This document shows, piece after piece, positions 8,145 through 15,832 of a stretch of 26,518 nt of DNA. The stretch spans positions 1 through 26,518 of the forward strand of contig JAUIEM010000094.1 of the NCBI GenBank assembly GCA_030428695.1, in the 5' to 3' direction. The translations under genes and the position numbers were made by a program. Below the pieces are notes generated by a model. It searched no databases and was not told the origin of the DNA. It worked only from the letters and a program-made list of their open reading frames with translations. Source of the stretch: a bacterium (GTDB taxonomy: Bacteria; Planctomycetota; J058; JAJDCP01). Within the stretch, counting starts at the first letter, position 1. Each line of letters begins with the position of its first letter.

Positions 8145-8654
8145 TCAGAAAGATGCCCCGGAGCGGCGCGGGTCCTCCGCCGCCGGCTCGCGGTGCACTT
8201 CCTCGAAGAGCTCGGTGATCACCGTCGCCTCCTCGAGCGAGGCCACGCCCCACTGCTCGAGGAAGGGCGCGAAGAAGCCGGCGTGCAGGCGCTTCCAGTC
8301 GGCGACCGAGCTGTCTCCCTCGCCCTCCGCCCGCGCGACCTCCTCGGGGATGTCCGCGAAGCGGTGCTGCTCGACCCGCGCGGTGCGGAGGATCAGCCGC
8401 GGGGCGCCCCGGCTGTCGAGCACGATCCAGTGGTCCCCGACCTGGGGCAGGGCCTCTCCGTGGGCCTGGAAGTCGGCGAGCAGGCTGCTGCCCGCCGGCT
8501 TGCGGCCGGCGAGGTAGAGGGCGAGCAGGCGGTCGGTGATCTCCGGGCTGCCGGCGGGCGACGCCTCGACCCGGGCGGTCCGGGCCGGATCGTCCGGGGC
8601 CAGGCGGGCGAGGTAACGGCTCCAGCAGGCCTGGGCGCGGGGCTCGAGGGTCAT
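8145..8654 (-). CDS. ASCH domain protein
   Basis: This is a 169-aa protein matching the ASCH family along its full length. It has the family's PELADRLLALYLAGRK-like segment (here SPEITDRLLALYLAGRKPAG), then EALPQVGDHWIVLDS, then a strand PRLILRTARVEQ, then EGEGDSSVADWKRLHAGFF. ASCH proteins have a PUA-like fold thought to bind RNA, and some are amidohydrolases acting on modified cytidines. No specific substrate can be assigned here. The start ATG at 8654 has AGGAG 6 nt upstream, and the longer open frame upstream is only a shadow of the ATPase gene. It is the last gene of the long minus-strand run, 74 nt after the ATPase stop. Confidence 0.88.
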   Translation of the reverse strand: MTLEPRAQACWSRYLARLAPDDPARTARVEASPAGSPEITDRLLALYLAGRKPAGSSLLADFQAHGEALPQVGDHWIVLDSRGAPRLILRTARVEQHRFADIPEEVARAEGEGDSSVADWKRLHAGFFAPFLEQWGVASLEEATVITELFEEVHREPAAEDPRRSGASF

Positions 8655-8728
8655 CGGCGGCTCCTGGTGTGGGTGCGCTCCACGCGCGACGCCTCGCGGC
8701 GCTGGACGATGCCCGCTGCCAGGCAGCC

Positions 8729-10204
8729 TCAACGCGGCGGCGGGCGCCGGTGCTCGCCCGAGCGCTCCTGCGGGCGGGGCTTCTCCCCCGACGACCGGCG
8801 GTGCTCGCCGCTGCTCCGACGGTGCTCGCCGCTGTCCGGGCGGGACGGGCGCTTCCCCGGCTCCTTCGGGGGCCGCTTGGTGCTGACGACCGGCCCGCTG
8901 AAGATGCCCGAGGCGAGGGCTTCCTCCCGCATCTTCTTCAGCCGCTCCTTGTCGGTGATCTTGACGGTCAGCTCGCGGGCGCGCTTCTCCTCCTCGACCT
9001 GCTTGAGCACCAGCTCGCCGATGTTGCCGAGGGGCCGGTCGCTGACCTGCACCCCCTTGGTCACCCGCAGGGCCTCGGCCAGGGAGGTCACGCCGCGAGC
9101 GGCCTTGAGCAGCGCGTCCTCGTAGATCGTCTTCATGCCCGCGTTGCGCGCCGCCCGGCGCAGCACCTTGGCGCGCTCGTCCTTGCCGATCGCCTGGCGC
9201 ACCCGCTCGTCGACCGACATCACCTCCATCACCGCCGCCCGGCCCCGGTAGCCGGTGTTCTCGCACTCGCGGCAGCCGCCGGCGCGGAAGAACTTCGCGC
9301 GCAGCTTCTCCTCGAGGCCCTGGACGCGGTCCTGCTGCTTGCAGTTGTTGCACAGCCGCCGCACGAAGCGCTGGCTGACGACGACCTGCAGGGCGGTCGC
9401 GATCTGAAAGCTCGGCACGCCCATGTCCTTGAGCCGGGCGATGGTGCCGAGGGCGTCGTTGGTGTGCAGGGTGGACAGCACCCGGTGGCCGGTCATCGCG
9501 GCCTCGCAGGCGATGTCCGCGGTCTCGAGGTCACGGATCTCGCCGATCATGATCACGTCGGGGTCCTGGCGCAGGAGCGCGCGCAGGACGACCGGGAAGG
9601 TCAGGCCGACGTCGCGGTTGACCTGGGTCTGGCAGATGCCCTCGCGGGTGTACTCGATCGGATCCTCGACGGTCACCAGGTTCCGCTTCGGCGAGTTGAT
9701 CTCGGCCATCGCGGCGTACAGCGAGGTGGTCTTGCCGCTGCCGGTCGGCCCGACGTGCAGGGTCAACCCGTGCGGCCGGTGCAGGCACTCGCGGTAGCGC
9801 TCGAGGGCGTTCTTGGAATAGCCGAGGTCCTCGAGCTTGAAGCGCGACTTGTTGTTGTCGATCAGGCGCAGCACCGCCTTCTCGCCGAACAGGCAGGGGG
9901 TGATGTTGACGCGCAGGTCGAGGCCCTTCGCCTCGCGGCAGAAGTCGCGGAAGTGGATGCGCCCGTCCTGCGGCACCCGGCGCTCGTTGACGTCGAGGTT
10001 GGCCATGATCTTGAGCCGCGCGATGATCGCCGGGGCGTTGACGTCGGAGATCTCGTCGACCCGCGACAGCTCGCCGTCGACCCGGCAGCGCACCCGCAGG
10101 GTGTCCGACAGGGGCTCGATGTGGACGTCGCTCGCGCCCTTGGAGTAGGCCTTGAGCACCCACTCGTTGACCTTGTCGTCGGCCTCGACCTTCTTGTTGT
10201 ACAC
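8729..10204 (-). CDS. Short PilB/GspE-type assembly ATPase with Ser/Arg-rich tail
   Basis: This is a 491-aa type II secretion/type IV pilus ATPase. Residues 1-115 form the N2 domain (GASDVHIEP, RRVPQDGRI). Walker A is GPTGSGKTT (152-160). The Asp box is VEDPIEY (179-184). Walker B is DPDVIMIGEIRD (214-225). The His box is STLHTND (244-250). The zinc motif is CNNC (285-288) with CREC (311-314). The GTG start at 10204 lies 17 nt after the yidD stop, with GGGGGA upstream. The longer frame overlaps yidD and reads as a shadow. The result lacks the N1/MshEN domain usual in PilB and GspE, which are typically 550 residues or more. After the ATPase core there is a roughly 100-residue extension ending in three SGEHRR repeats. 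No inner-membrane platform gene (PilC/GspF) lies in the window. Confidence 0.92.
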   Translation of the reverse strand: MYNKKVEADDKVNEWVLKAYSKGASDVHIEPLSDTLRVRCRVDGELSRVDEISDVNAPAIIARLKIMANLDVNERRVPQDGRIHFRDFCREAKGLDLRVNITPCLFGEKAVLRLIDNNKSRFKLEDLGYSKNALERYRECLHRPHGLTLHVGPTGSGKTTSLYAAMAEINSPKRNLVTVEDPIEYTREGICQTQVNRDVGLTFPVVLRALLRQDPDVIMIGEIRDLETADIACEAAMTGHRVLSTLHTNDALGTIARLKDMGVPSFQIATALQVVVSQRFVRRLCNNCKQQDRVQGLEEKLRAKFFRAGGCRECENTGYRGRAAVMEVMSVDERVRQAIGKDERAKVLRRAARNAGMKTIYEDALLKAARGVTSLAEALRVTKGVQVSDRPLGNIGELVLKQVEEEKRARELTVKITDKERLKKMREEALASGIFSGPVVSTKRPPKEPGKRPSRPDSGEHRRSSGEHRRSSGEKPRPQERSGEHRRPPPR

Positions 10205-10221
10205 CGCGTCCCCCTCCGCGC

Positions 10222-10545
10222 TCAGGGCACGGGGTCGTAGCCGCCCTTCGAGAACGGCTGGCAGCGCATGATGCGCCAGAAGCCGAGGGCGCTGCCCTTG
10301 AAGATCCCGTGCTTCTGCACCGCCCGCACGAAGTAGTTCGAGCACGAGGGCTCGAAGCGACACACCGGCGGCAGGAGCGGGCTGATGAACAGCTGGTAGA
10401 AGCGCACCGGCAACAGGAACAGCGCGCCGAGCAGGCGCAGCACTCCGCGGCGCGGGGCCGGAGGCTCGAGGCTGTAGGCGTCCTCGGAGCAGACCGGGTG
10501 CCCGCAGTCCTCGTGCCCTTCCATCGACTCTGGCTGCTCGGACAT
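10222..10545 (-). CDS. yidD: YidD membrane protein insertion efficiency factor
   Basis: This is a 107-aa protein. Residues 46-107 are classic Yid[21 protein letters not shown], then [30 protein letters not shown], with conserved cysteines 62, 68 and 95. YidD assists YidC-dependent insertion of inner-membrane proteins. The N-terminal 35 residues (acidic, with CGHPVC) extend beyond the usual family start. The ATG at 10545 is preferred over longer frames that overlap rnpA. An internal Met at residue 8 is an alternative. It follows rnpA by 53 nt, the common rnpA-yidD order, but yidC does not follow; the pilus-type ATPase does. Confidence 0.92.
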   Translation of the reverse strand: MSEQPESMEGHEDCGHPVCSEDAYSLEPPAPRRGVLRLLGALFLLPVRFYQLFISPLLPPVCRFEPSCSNYFVRAVQKHGIFKGSALGFWRIMRCQPFSKGGYDPVP

Positions 10546-10598
10546 CGCTCTCGCCGTCGACCCTTGTGCGCAGGAGTCTTCAGTGTACGGCGCGTGGC

Positions 10599-10964
10599 TC
10601 AGCGGCGCGAGCGCTTCCTGCGGGGCTTGCGCCGGGCCGCCTGGGCGACCAGCTGCGGCCAGCTCGTCAGCAGCGCCTCGAGGGTGGGCCGGGCGCCCTT
10701 GCCCGGCAGGGCGACGATGTCGTAGGCGCCGAGCGTCGGGGTGAGCAGGCGGAAGGCCTCGCGGTACAGCCGCCGGATGCGGTTCCGCCGCACCGCGTTG
10801 CCGGACTTCTTGCCGACCACGCAGCCGAGCCGCGGGCCGTCGGGATTCTGGCAGACGATCAGCCGGGTCAAACCGTCCGACGCCGATCCCCCGTCGCGGA
10901 AGACGCGGTCGAAGTCGGGCTTGCGCAGCAGGCGGCGCGCTTTGGGAAAGGGATGTCCGGTCAT
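10599..10964 (-). CDS. rnpA: Ribonuclease P protein component
   Basis: This is a 121-aa basic protein, the protein subunit of RNase P, which removes 5' leaders from pre-tRNA together with the catalytic RNA. It begins with the family pattern [16 protein letters not shown]. The RNR signature appears as [21 protein letters not shown] region residues 52-72, and the C-terminus is very basic ([11 protein letters not shown]). The ATG at 10964 overlaps the stop of the regulator gene (ATGA), so translation is probably coupled. In most bacteria rnpA follows rpmH. Here no rpmH is present and a transcriptional regulator takes its place. Confidence 0.95.
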   Translation of the reverse strand: MTGHPFPKARRLLRKPDFDRVFRDGGSASDGLTRLIVCQNPDGPRLGCVVGKKSGNAVRRNRIRRLYREAFRLLTPTLGAYDIVALPGKGARPTLEALLTSWPQLVAQAARRKPRRKRSRR

Positions 10965-11884
10965 CCATCCCCTGCCAGGGAGACCGACGCGATCAGCTTG
11001 TACAGCCGCACGATGTCGCTCTGGGGGACGATCCACGGCCGCACCTCCCGGTTGAGGGGCGTCAGCCGCACCGTCGCGTCGTCGTCGAAGAACACCTGCC
11101 GGAACTCGGGCGTGCGGTCGGCCATACGTACGAAGGCGAGATCGCCGTGGCCGACCTCGCCGTCCATGCCGAACACGACGACATCGCCGTGGGCGAAGGA
11201 GCGCTCCCCCGCGGTCAGCATCGAGTCGCCGATCACGGTCAGCGCGAAGCAGGGCTCGTCGACCGGCAGCGCGAGCCCGTTCTCGGACACCGCCGGCGGC
11301 CAGCCGTCGGCGTTGAAGGACTTCGGGTAGCCGGTCGCGAGGTCGCCGGCGATGCGGATCGGCCGGCTGCTCTGGCCGACCACGCCGCGTCCGGCGAGCC
11401 GGGCCGCGGTCTGGTAGGCGTGCTCGAAGTCGATCTGCAGCACCTCCCAGAACTGCCAGGGGTCGATCTTGAGCACCTTGCCGAGGCGCTTGAGGGTCTC
11501 GAGCCGCAGCCGCTGGCACTTGCCGTTCTCGAGGTCGAGCACGAAGAACTTGCCCTTGCCGATCTTGCTGCCGAGCTCCTGGGCGGACAGGTGGCGCTTG
11601 CGCCGCTCGTGGCGGACCAGCTTGGCGATCGACTCGTAGCGCCCCGGCAGGTCGAGGCTCTCGTTCATGCCGAGGTTCTGGTCGGGGAAGAAGTAGCTCG
11701 AGGGAACCCGCAGCGCGGCCGCGATCTTGGCCAGGGTCGGCGCGTCGACACGGCGCTGGCCGGTCTCGATGCGGCTGAGCTGCGACGGGCTCAGCCCGAC
11801 CCGGGTGGCCAGCTCTTTGGCGGTGATCTTGCGCTTGTCGCGCAGGCCCTTGATCTCGAGGCCCAGCTCCCTGGAGGCAGCCAA
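10961..11884 (-). CDS. Double-HTH regulator with S24/LexA-like domain
   Basis: This is a 307-aa protein starting at TTG, with AAGGAAG just upstream and 9 nt after the preceding stop. Residues 10-66 are an XRE-type helix-turn-helix ([21 protein letters not shown]). Residues 84-147 look like a second, diverged one ([22 protein letters not shown]). Residues 175-295 resemble the LexA/S24 peptidase fold, with GDSM holding the expected Ser221. By alignment with LexA, the catalytic Lys position falls in EFRQVFF, where Arg262 stands in its place, so self-cleavage seems unlikely. It may instead sense a ligand or act as a stable dimer. The cysteine and histidine content gives no clear effector. The stop overlaps the rnpA start. 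Confidence 0.85.
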   Translation of the reverse strand: MAASRELGLEIKGLRDKRKITAKELATRVGLSPSQLSRIETGQRRVDAPTLAKIAAALRVPSSYFFPDQNLGMNESLDLPGRYESIAKLVRHERRKRHLSAQELGSKIGKGKFFVLDLENGKCQRLRLETLKRLGKVLKIDPWQFWEVLQIDFEHAYQTAARLAGRGVVGQSSRPIRIAGDLATGYPKSFNADGWPPAVSENGLALPVDEPCFALTVIGDSMLTAGERSFAHGDVVVFGMDGEVGHGDLAFVRMADRTPEFRQVFFDDDATVRLTPLNREVRPWIVPQSDIVRLYKLIASVSLAGDG

Positions 11885-11893
11885 AGGTCTTCC

Positions 11894-12334
11894 TTAGTCT
11901 CCGTGCTCGTCTCGGGGAGTATACCCTTCGAGCCTCTGGCGCAGCGCATCGGCGCGCCGGAACAGGTCCTCGTGGGGCGAGGCGTCCGGCAGGCGGGCGA
12001 GCATGTAGGTCCGTTCCTGCACGTCGCGGAACGGGATCGGCAACAGCACCTCGGTGAAGAGGTCGAGCGGGAAGGTCGCGAACCACGGCACCTCGAGCTG
12101 GACGACGTCCCGCCGCGGCTTGCATCCCTCCGCGCGCAGGAGCACCTCGTGCTTGCCGTAGGAGTGGAACGGGATCGCGACCGAGTCCCCATCGACCCCG
12201 GTCACACCGGCGAGCTCTCCATCGAAGTAGACCCGCGCCTGGAAGCCCGGCGTCCGGACCAGGAAGATGCGCTCGACGCAGCCCGCACAAAAGCCCGCGA
12301 GGAGCACGCACAACAATGTCAGGCGCCCCTTCAT
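11894..12334 (-). CDS. Small PEGA-like lipoprotein
   Basis: This is a 146-aa protein with an N-terminal signal (MKGRLTLLCVLLAGFCAGC). It is likely lipidated at Cys19, although the lipobox (CAGC) is not fully canonical. Residues about 25-75 resemble a PEGA domain: a beta-rich stretch with ARVYFDGELAGVTG and KHEVLLRAEGCKP. PEGA domains are short surface-layer-associated modules that replace cell-wall-anchored repeats in exported proteins. The helical C-terminus (EDLFRRADALRQRLEG) is unassigned. ATG has weak spacing to a GGGG motif. It lies 40 nt after the MORN lipoprotein and 9 nt before the regulator, so it is likely in the same operon. Confidence 0.75.
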   Translation of the reverse strand: MKGRLTLLCVLLAGFCAGCVERIFLVRTPGFQARVYFDGELAGVTGVDGDSVAIPFHSYGKHEVLLRAEGCKPRRDVVQLEVPWFATFPLDLFTEVLLPIPFRDVQERTYMLARLPDASPHEDLFRRADALRQRLEGYTPRDEHGD

Positions 12335-12374
12335 CGCGCCCGAGTCTAGCCGCTGCCGGACAGGGGCACAAGCT

Positions 12375-14678
12375 TCACTCGCGCGGGCTGCCGTCGCGGT
12401 TGAAGCGCTTCCAGTCGTCGAGCTGCGTGCCGGCGTCCCAGCTTCCTTCGGACTGGAGCTGGCCGTTGTCGTAGAAGCTCTTCCAGACGCCGTCCTTGAC
12501 GCCGGCGGCGTAGCTCCCCTCCTCGGCGAGCTGGCCGTTCGGATGGAAGGACTGGAAGGGCCCGTGCAGCTTGTTCTCCGCGCCGTAGGTCTCGACCTTG
12601 TGCACGGTCGTGCCGTCGCCGCGGTAGGTGGTCCAGGGACCGTTGCGCATCCCGGCGACGCCGGTGCCTTCGACCGCCAGGGTGCCGTCGGGCCGCCACT
12701 GCTTGTAGGTGCCCTCGGCGACGCCGGCGACGTACGTGTTCTCTTCCTTCTTGAAGCCGTTGTTGTAATAGGCGGTCCAGGTGCCCTCGCGCAGCTCGCC
12801 GTACATCTCCCCTTCGAGGCCGACCAGGCCGGTCGGGTAGTACTCCTGGACCAGCCCGTGGAGCTGGCCGTTCAGCACCACCATACGGCGCACCAGGACG
12901 CCGGTCGGGTTCTTGAGCACCCAGGTGCCGTTCGGCTGCTCGGGCTGCAGGACCACCCCTTGCGGAGCGTCTTCCAACAGCGCCTCGCGGGTCAACGAGG
13001 CCTGGTAGTTGCCCTCGAGGTCGTAGATCTCTTTGCGGTTCAGCCGGCCCTCCTGGTCGAAGAACTCCCATTCGCCGATCAGCTCGCTGAGCAGCCCGGT
13101 GTACTCGTGCGTGCCGCGCTCGCGCAGCGCCCCGTTCGGGTGGTAGTAGACCCAGTCGCCGTCGCGGTAGCCCTTGGTGTAGGTGCCGACCGCGTCGGCT
13201 GTGCCGTCGGCGTAGAACGACCGGTAGGGGCCGTCCAACAGGTTCGCCGCGAAGCTCAGCTCGTAGCGCGCCGTGCCGTCCGGGCCGCTGACCGTCCACG
13301 CGCCGGTCTTGCGTCCCTCCGCGTAGGTTCCGCTGGCCGCCAGGCTGCCGTCGGCGCGGCGCCACTCCCAGGGGCCCTGGTAGCTGCCGGTCGGAGTGGT
13401 CTCGCCGCGGCCGGTCCAGAGCCCGGTCTCGCCCAGGCCGTAGCCGGGGATCACGCTCTCGGGCTCGAGCTTCTGCATCCACACCCCGGCGTGCTCGCCG
13501 TCCGCGAAGCGGCCCTCGGCGACCAGGGTCCCGTCCGGGGCCGTCTGCCGGTAGGGGCCGTCGAGCACGCCAGCGACGTAGTGCCGCTCGCGGGTCCCGT
13601 CGGTGCTGTGGTCGAGCCAGACTCCGACGCGCTTGCCGTCCTCGTTCATGCCCTCGGCGATCACCCTGCCCAGGCGGTCGTACTTGCGGTGCGGACCGGT
13701 CTGGACGCCGTGCTCGTACCAGGTGTCGTACTCCCGGTAGCCCTCGGTCGGGTGGTAGAAGGTCAGCCAGCCGTGGACCTTGCCGTCCGCGTCGTTCTGC
13801 TCGAGCTCGAGGCGGCCGACGCTGCCCGGGTTCATCACCTCGCCGGTCTCGTCGTCGACGTTCGGATCGACCCAGTCGATGATCTCGCCGTGGACCGCGT
13901 TGTTCTGGTAGCGCCACATCTGTGTCAGCTGGCCGTCGTCGTTGTAGATCCGGCGCCAGACCCGATGGGGGGTCTTCTCGTCGAAGGCCTCCCACATCGT
14001 GCGGCCGTTGAGGTTGCCTTCCTCGTCCCAGTCCAGCCACTCGCCGACGCCGAGGTCGTCGGTGCAGGTCCCGTAGACGACCACCGCATCGTCCTCGAAG
14101 CGCGCGCTCGGCCCCTGCATGACGCCCATCGCGTAGCAGCGGATGCGCTCGATGCTGCCGTCCTCGCGGTAGAAGATCCACGGCCCGTGCAGCCGCCCGT
14201 CGCGGAAGTAGCCTTTCGCGAACAGCGCGCCGTTGCTGTTGTAGTGGGCCTCGCCGTAGCCGTGGGCCTTCCAGCCCCCGTCCTCCGTCCGGGTCTCGGC
14301 GCGCAGGCGCGCCTTGCCGTTCCACCACGACTCGCTGACCTCGACCGCCTGCATGTCCTGCGGGTTGCCGGGCACGAACGCCGGCTCGAGCTCCCGGCGC
14401 CAGGTGGCGACCGGTCCGTCCATCAGCTCGGCGAAGGTCGGCTGCGCGTAGTCGTCCGGCCGGATGCTTTCGCGCTCGAAGGCCTGCGCCGGGCGCTCCG
14501 GCGGGGAGCCGTAGCGGTCGGGCTCGGGCTGCGCGGGTTCCGAGGGCGCTGGGGCGGGGTCCGCGGGTCGGTCCTGGCGCCGCGGCGGGGGATCATCCCG
14601 GGTCGGTGTCGAGGGGCAGCCCAACAACAGGGCGGCTCCCGCCAGCAGGCTGAGCAGGCGTGCGGATCGGCTCGTCAT
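12375..14678 (-). CDS. MORN/YwqK-type repeat lipoprotein
   Basis: This is a 767-aa protein with signal peptide and lipobox LLLGC (Cys21). A Pro/Asp-rich linker follows (residues 25-60). From about residue 130 to the end it is a long run of 20-25-residue repeats with the pattern Gx-W-x-x-Y/F-x-x-DG/NG-x-L-x-x-x-G, for example NGPWTTYRGDGT, HGPFQSFHPNGQL and DGVWKSFYDNGQL. These match MORN-2 repeats, which databases often label 'YwqK family antitoxin', although no toxin is evident here. Such proteins probably form elongated beta-sheets at the envelope. The start ATG has a perfect AAGGAGG (14683-14689). It is the first gene of the long minus-strand run. An AT-rich patch with TATAGT (14767-14772) upstream could be a -10 box, but no good -35 was found. 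Confidence 0.9.
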   Translation of the reverse strand: MTSRSARLLSLLAGAALLLGCPSTPTRDDPPPRRQDRPADPAPAPSEPAQPEPDRYGSPPERPAQAFERESIRPDDYAQPTFAELMDGPVATWRRELEPAFVPGNPQDMQAVEVSESWWNGKARLRAETRTEDGGWKAHGYGEAHYNSNGALFAKGYFRDGRLHGPWIFYREDGSIERIRCYAMGVMQGPSARFEDDAVVVYGTCTDDLGVGEWLDWDEEGNLNGRTMWEAFDEKTPHRVWRRIYNDDGQLTQMWRYQNNAVHGEIIDWVDPNVDDETGEVMNPGSVGRLELEQNDADGKVHGWLTFYHPTEGYREYDTWYEHGVQTGPHRKYDRLGRVIAEGMNEDGKRVGVWLDHSTDGTRERHYVAGVLDGPYRQTAPDGTLVAEGRFADGEHAGVWMQKLEPESVIPGYGLGETGLWTGRGETTPTGSYQGPWEWRRADGSLAASGTYAEGRKTGAWTVSGPDGTARYELSFAANLLDGPYRSFYADGTADAVGTYTKGYRDGDWVYYHPNGALRERGTHEYTGLLSELIGEWEFFDQEGRLNRKEIYDLEGNYQASLTREALLEDAPQGVVLQPEQPNGTWVLKNPTGVLVRRMVVLNGQLHGLVQEYYPTGLVGLEGEMYGELREGTWTAYYNNGFKKEENTYVAGVAEGTYKQWRPDGTLAVEGTGVAGMRNGPWTTYRGDGTTVHKVETYGAENKLHGPFQSFHPNGQLAEEGSYAAGVKDGVWKSFYDNGQLQSEGSWDAGTQLDDWKRFNRDGSPRE

Positions 14679-14798
14679 GGTTCCTCCTTGTCCGGCGCCC
14701 CCCGGTCATGCGCCGCGCGCGTCGCCCATCGGACACCGGGGCTACGCGTCGTATTCCCTACAAAATACTATAGATGCGGTCGAGGAAAAGGCCCGCGC

Positions 14799-15536
14799 TC
14801 AGGCTTCGTCGCCCGCGTCCCCCGAGACCGTGAGCCTCGCGAGCAGGGCGGCCTTGTCGAAGGGATGGTAGGCCGCGGCCTCGGCGAGGGTCTCCTCGCA
14901 GACGACGACGCAGTCCCAGCACATCAGCCCGAGCTCCTTGAGCGCGGCCTTCGCCCCGGGGTGGCCGGCGAGCAGCTCGGCCATCAGGATGTCGTCGTCG
15001 AGCACCGCGGGCCGCTCGAGCCAGGGCTCGGCGCGCTTGAGCAGCTTGGCGGCGCGGCTCTCCAGGCTCGGCCACTCCTCGAGGGGCGCGCTGCGCGGGA
15101 CGCGGCGGGCGAGCAGCGGATGGGTCGCGCGCTTGATGAAGAGGCTGAAGGGGAAGCGGACGCGCGGCTCAGGGTCGAGGCCGAGCCGGGCGAGCTCGAT
15201 CAGGAAGCCCTCGATGTCCTTGAGCAGCTGCCTGCAGCTCTCCGCCAGCGAGACGAAGTCCTTCTGCTCGCGGCGCTTCTCGACCAGGCGGGCGCAGGTG
15301 ATGTGGGCGACCAGCGTCGCGCCGAGGGCGCGCGCGAGCTCTTCGAACAGCTTCTCCTTGGCCGGGTCGAGGATGCCTTCCCGCAGGGGACAGGCCAGGG
15401 CCGCCCCCTCGAGGGCGTCGGCGAGGCGGCCGATGCGCGCGACGAAGGGCTCGAGCAGGTCTTCGAGGGCTTCGAGGCGCTCGCCCGCCAGGCGCAGCAG
15501 GCGTCGTCCCAGGGCGCGTCGGGGGTCACCGATCAT
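14799..15536 (-). CDS. Helical protein with C-terminal DUF1858 domain
   Basis: This is a 245-aa protein. Residues 1-175 are mostly helical and unassigned (three scattered cysteines). Residues 180-236 match DUF1858: DDILMAELLAGHPGAKAALK, then LMCWDCVVVCEETLAEAA, with Cys206, Cys209 and Cys213. DUF1858 domains normally carry a CxxC-type pair and occur in proteins linked to iron-sulfur or redox biology, such as ScdA-like and hybrid-cluster-associated proteins. Fusion to a long helical N-terminus is less usual. ATG at 15536 overlaps the stop of the 55-aa membrane protein gene (ATGA). The longer open frame upstream overlaps that gene and was rejected. A redox or cofactor-related role is only inferred. 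Confidence 0.78.
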   Translation of the reverse strand: MIGDPRRALGRRLLRLAGERLEALEDLLEPFVARIGRLADALEGAALACPLREGILDPAKEKLFEELARALGATLVAHITCARLVEKRREQKDFVSLAESCRQLLKDIEGFLIELARLGLDPEPRVRFPFSLFIKRATHPLLARRVPRSAPLEEWPSLESRAAKLLKRAEPWLERPAVLDDDILMAELLAGHPGAKAALKELGLMCWDCVVVCEETLAEAAAYHPFDKAALLARLTVSGDAGDEA

Positions 15537-15700
15537 TCGCTGCCGACCGTGCCGTGCGGTGCGCGCAGGTCTTGTTGCAGGCCCTGGATGAGGAACCAGC
15601 CGCCGACCGCGAGCCCTGCCATCAGCACGATGCACAGGACGACGTAGAGCAGCTCGGCCTGCCCGGCGTCGGATGCCTTCGGTCGGGTTTTGTCGGACAT
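15533..15700 (-). CDS. 55-aa single-pass membrane protein
   Basis: ATG at 15700, preceded by GGGGAAA, opens a 55-codon frame. Its N-terminus is charged (MSDKTRPKASDAGQAE). One membrane segment follows (residues 17-38, LLYVVLCIVLMAGLAVGGWFL), then a short polar tail. The stop overlaps the ATG of the DUF1858 gene, so the two are translationally coupled and probably act together. A sigma70-like promoter lies just upstream. I do not recognise a family. Confidence 0.72.
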   Translation of the reverse strand: MSDKTRPKASDAGQAELLYVVLCIVLMAGLAVGGWFLIQGLQQDLRAPHGTVGSE

Positions 15701-15727
15701 GGGTTTCCCCTGCCAGTCAGGATGCGT

Positions 15728-15756
15728 ATTCTAAGACAGAACGAAACTCATGGGAA
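15728..15756 (-). promoter_or_regulatory. Sigma70-like promoter for the 55-aa/DUF1858 pair
   Basis: On the minus strand TTCCCA (15751-15756), 17-bp spacer, TAGAAT (15728-15733). Transcription would start about 20 nt before ATG at 15700. The -10 matches consensus at five of six positions. Confidence 0.45.
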
Positions 15757-15832
15757 TCCCGAATCGCCCGTTCGTGGGGAGTCGCCCGGCGAGCCAGGCC
15801 GGGTCGATCGCGCCGGGCGCCGGAGACACGGC

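Noticed and set aside
8105..8150. A possible terminator with the T-run at 8139-8145
   Set aside because: The run is T on the plus strand, but the gene ending there is on the minus strand, where it reads as A; no stable hairpin precedes it in the right direction.
8715..8727. Short palindrome GCTGCC/GGCAGC between the ATPase and ASCH genes
   Set aside because: The stem would have at most five pairs with a three-base loop and no T-run, too weak for a terminator call.
10205..10363. Longer N-terminus for the PilB-like ATPase
   Set aside because: The added residues lie within the yidD gene in another frame, do not resemble an N1/MshEN domain, and a ribosome binding site precedes GTG 10204.
12375..14678. 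A toxin-antitoxin system around the YwqK-type repeats
   Set aside because: The protein is a long lipid-anchored repeat protein and no small toxin-like gene is adjacent.
12267..15647. A 1126-residue plus-strand open frame
   Set aside because: It covers the MORN lipoprotein and DUF1858 genes on the other strand, has Val/Leu/Ala/Arg-biased shadow composition and no domain pattern.
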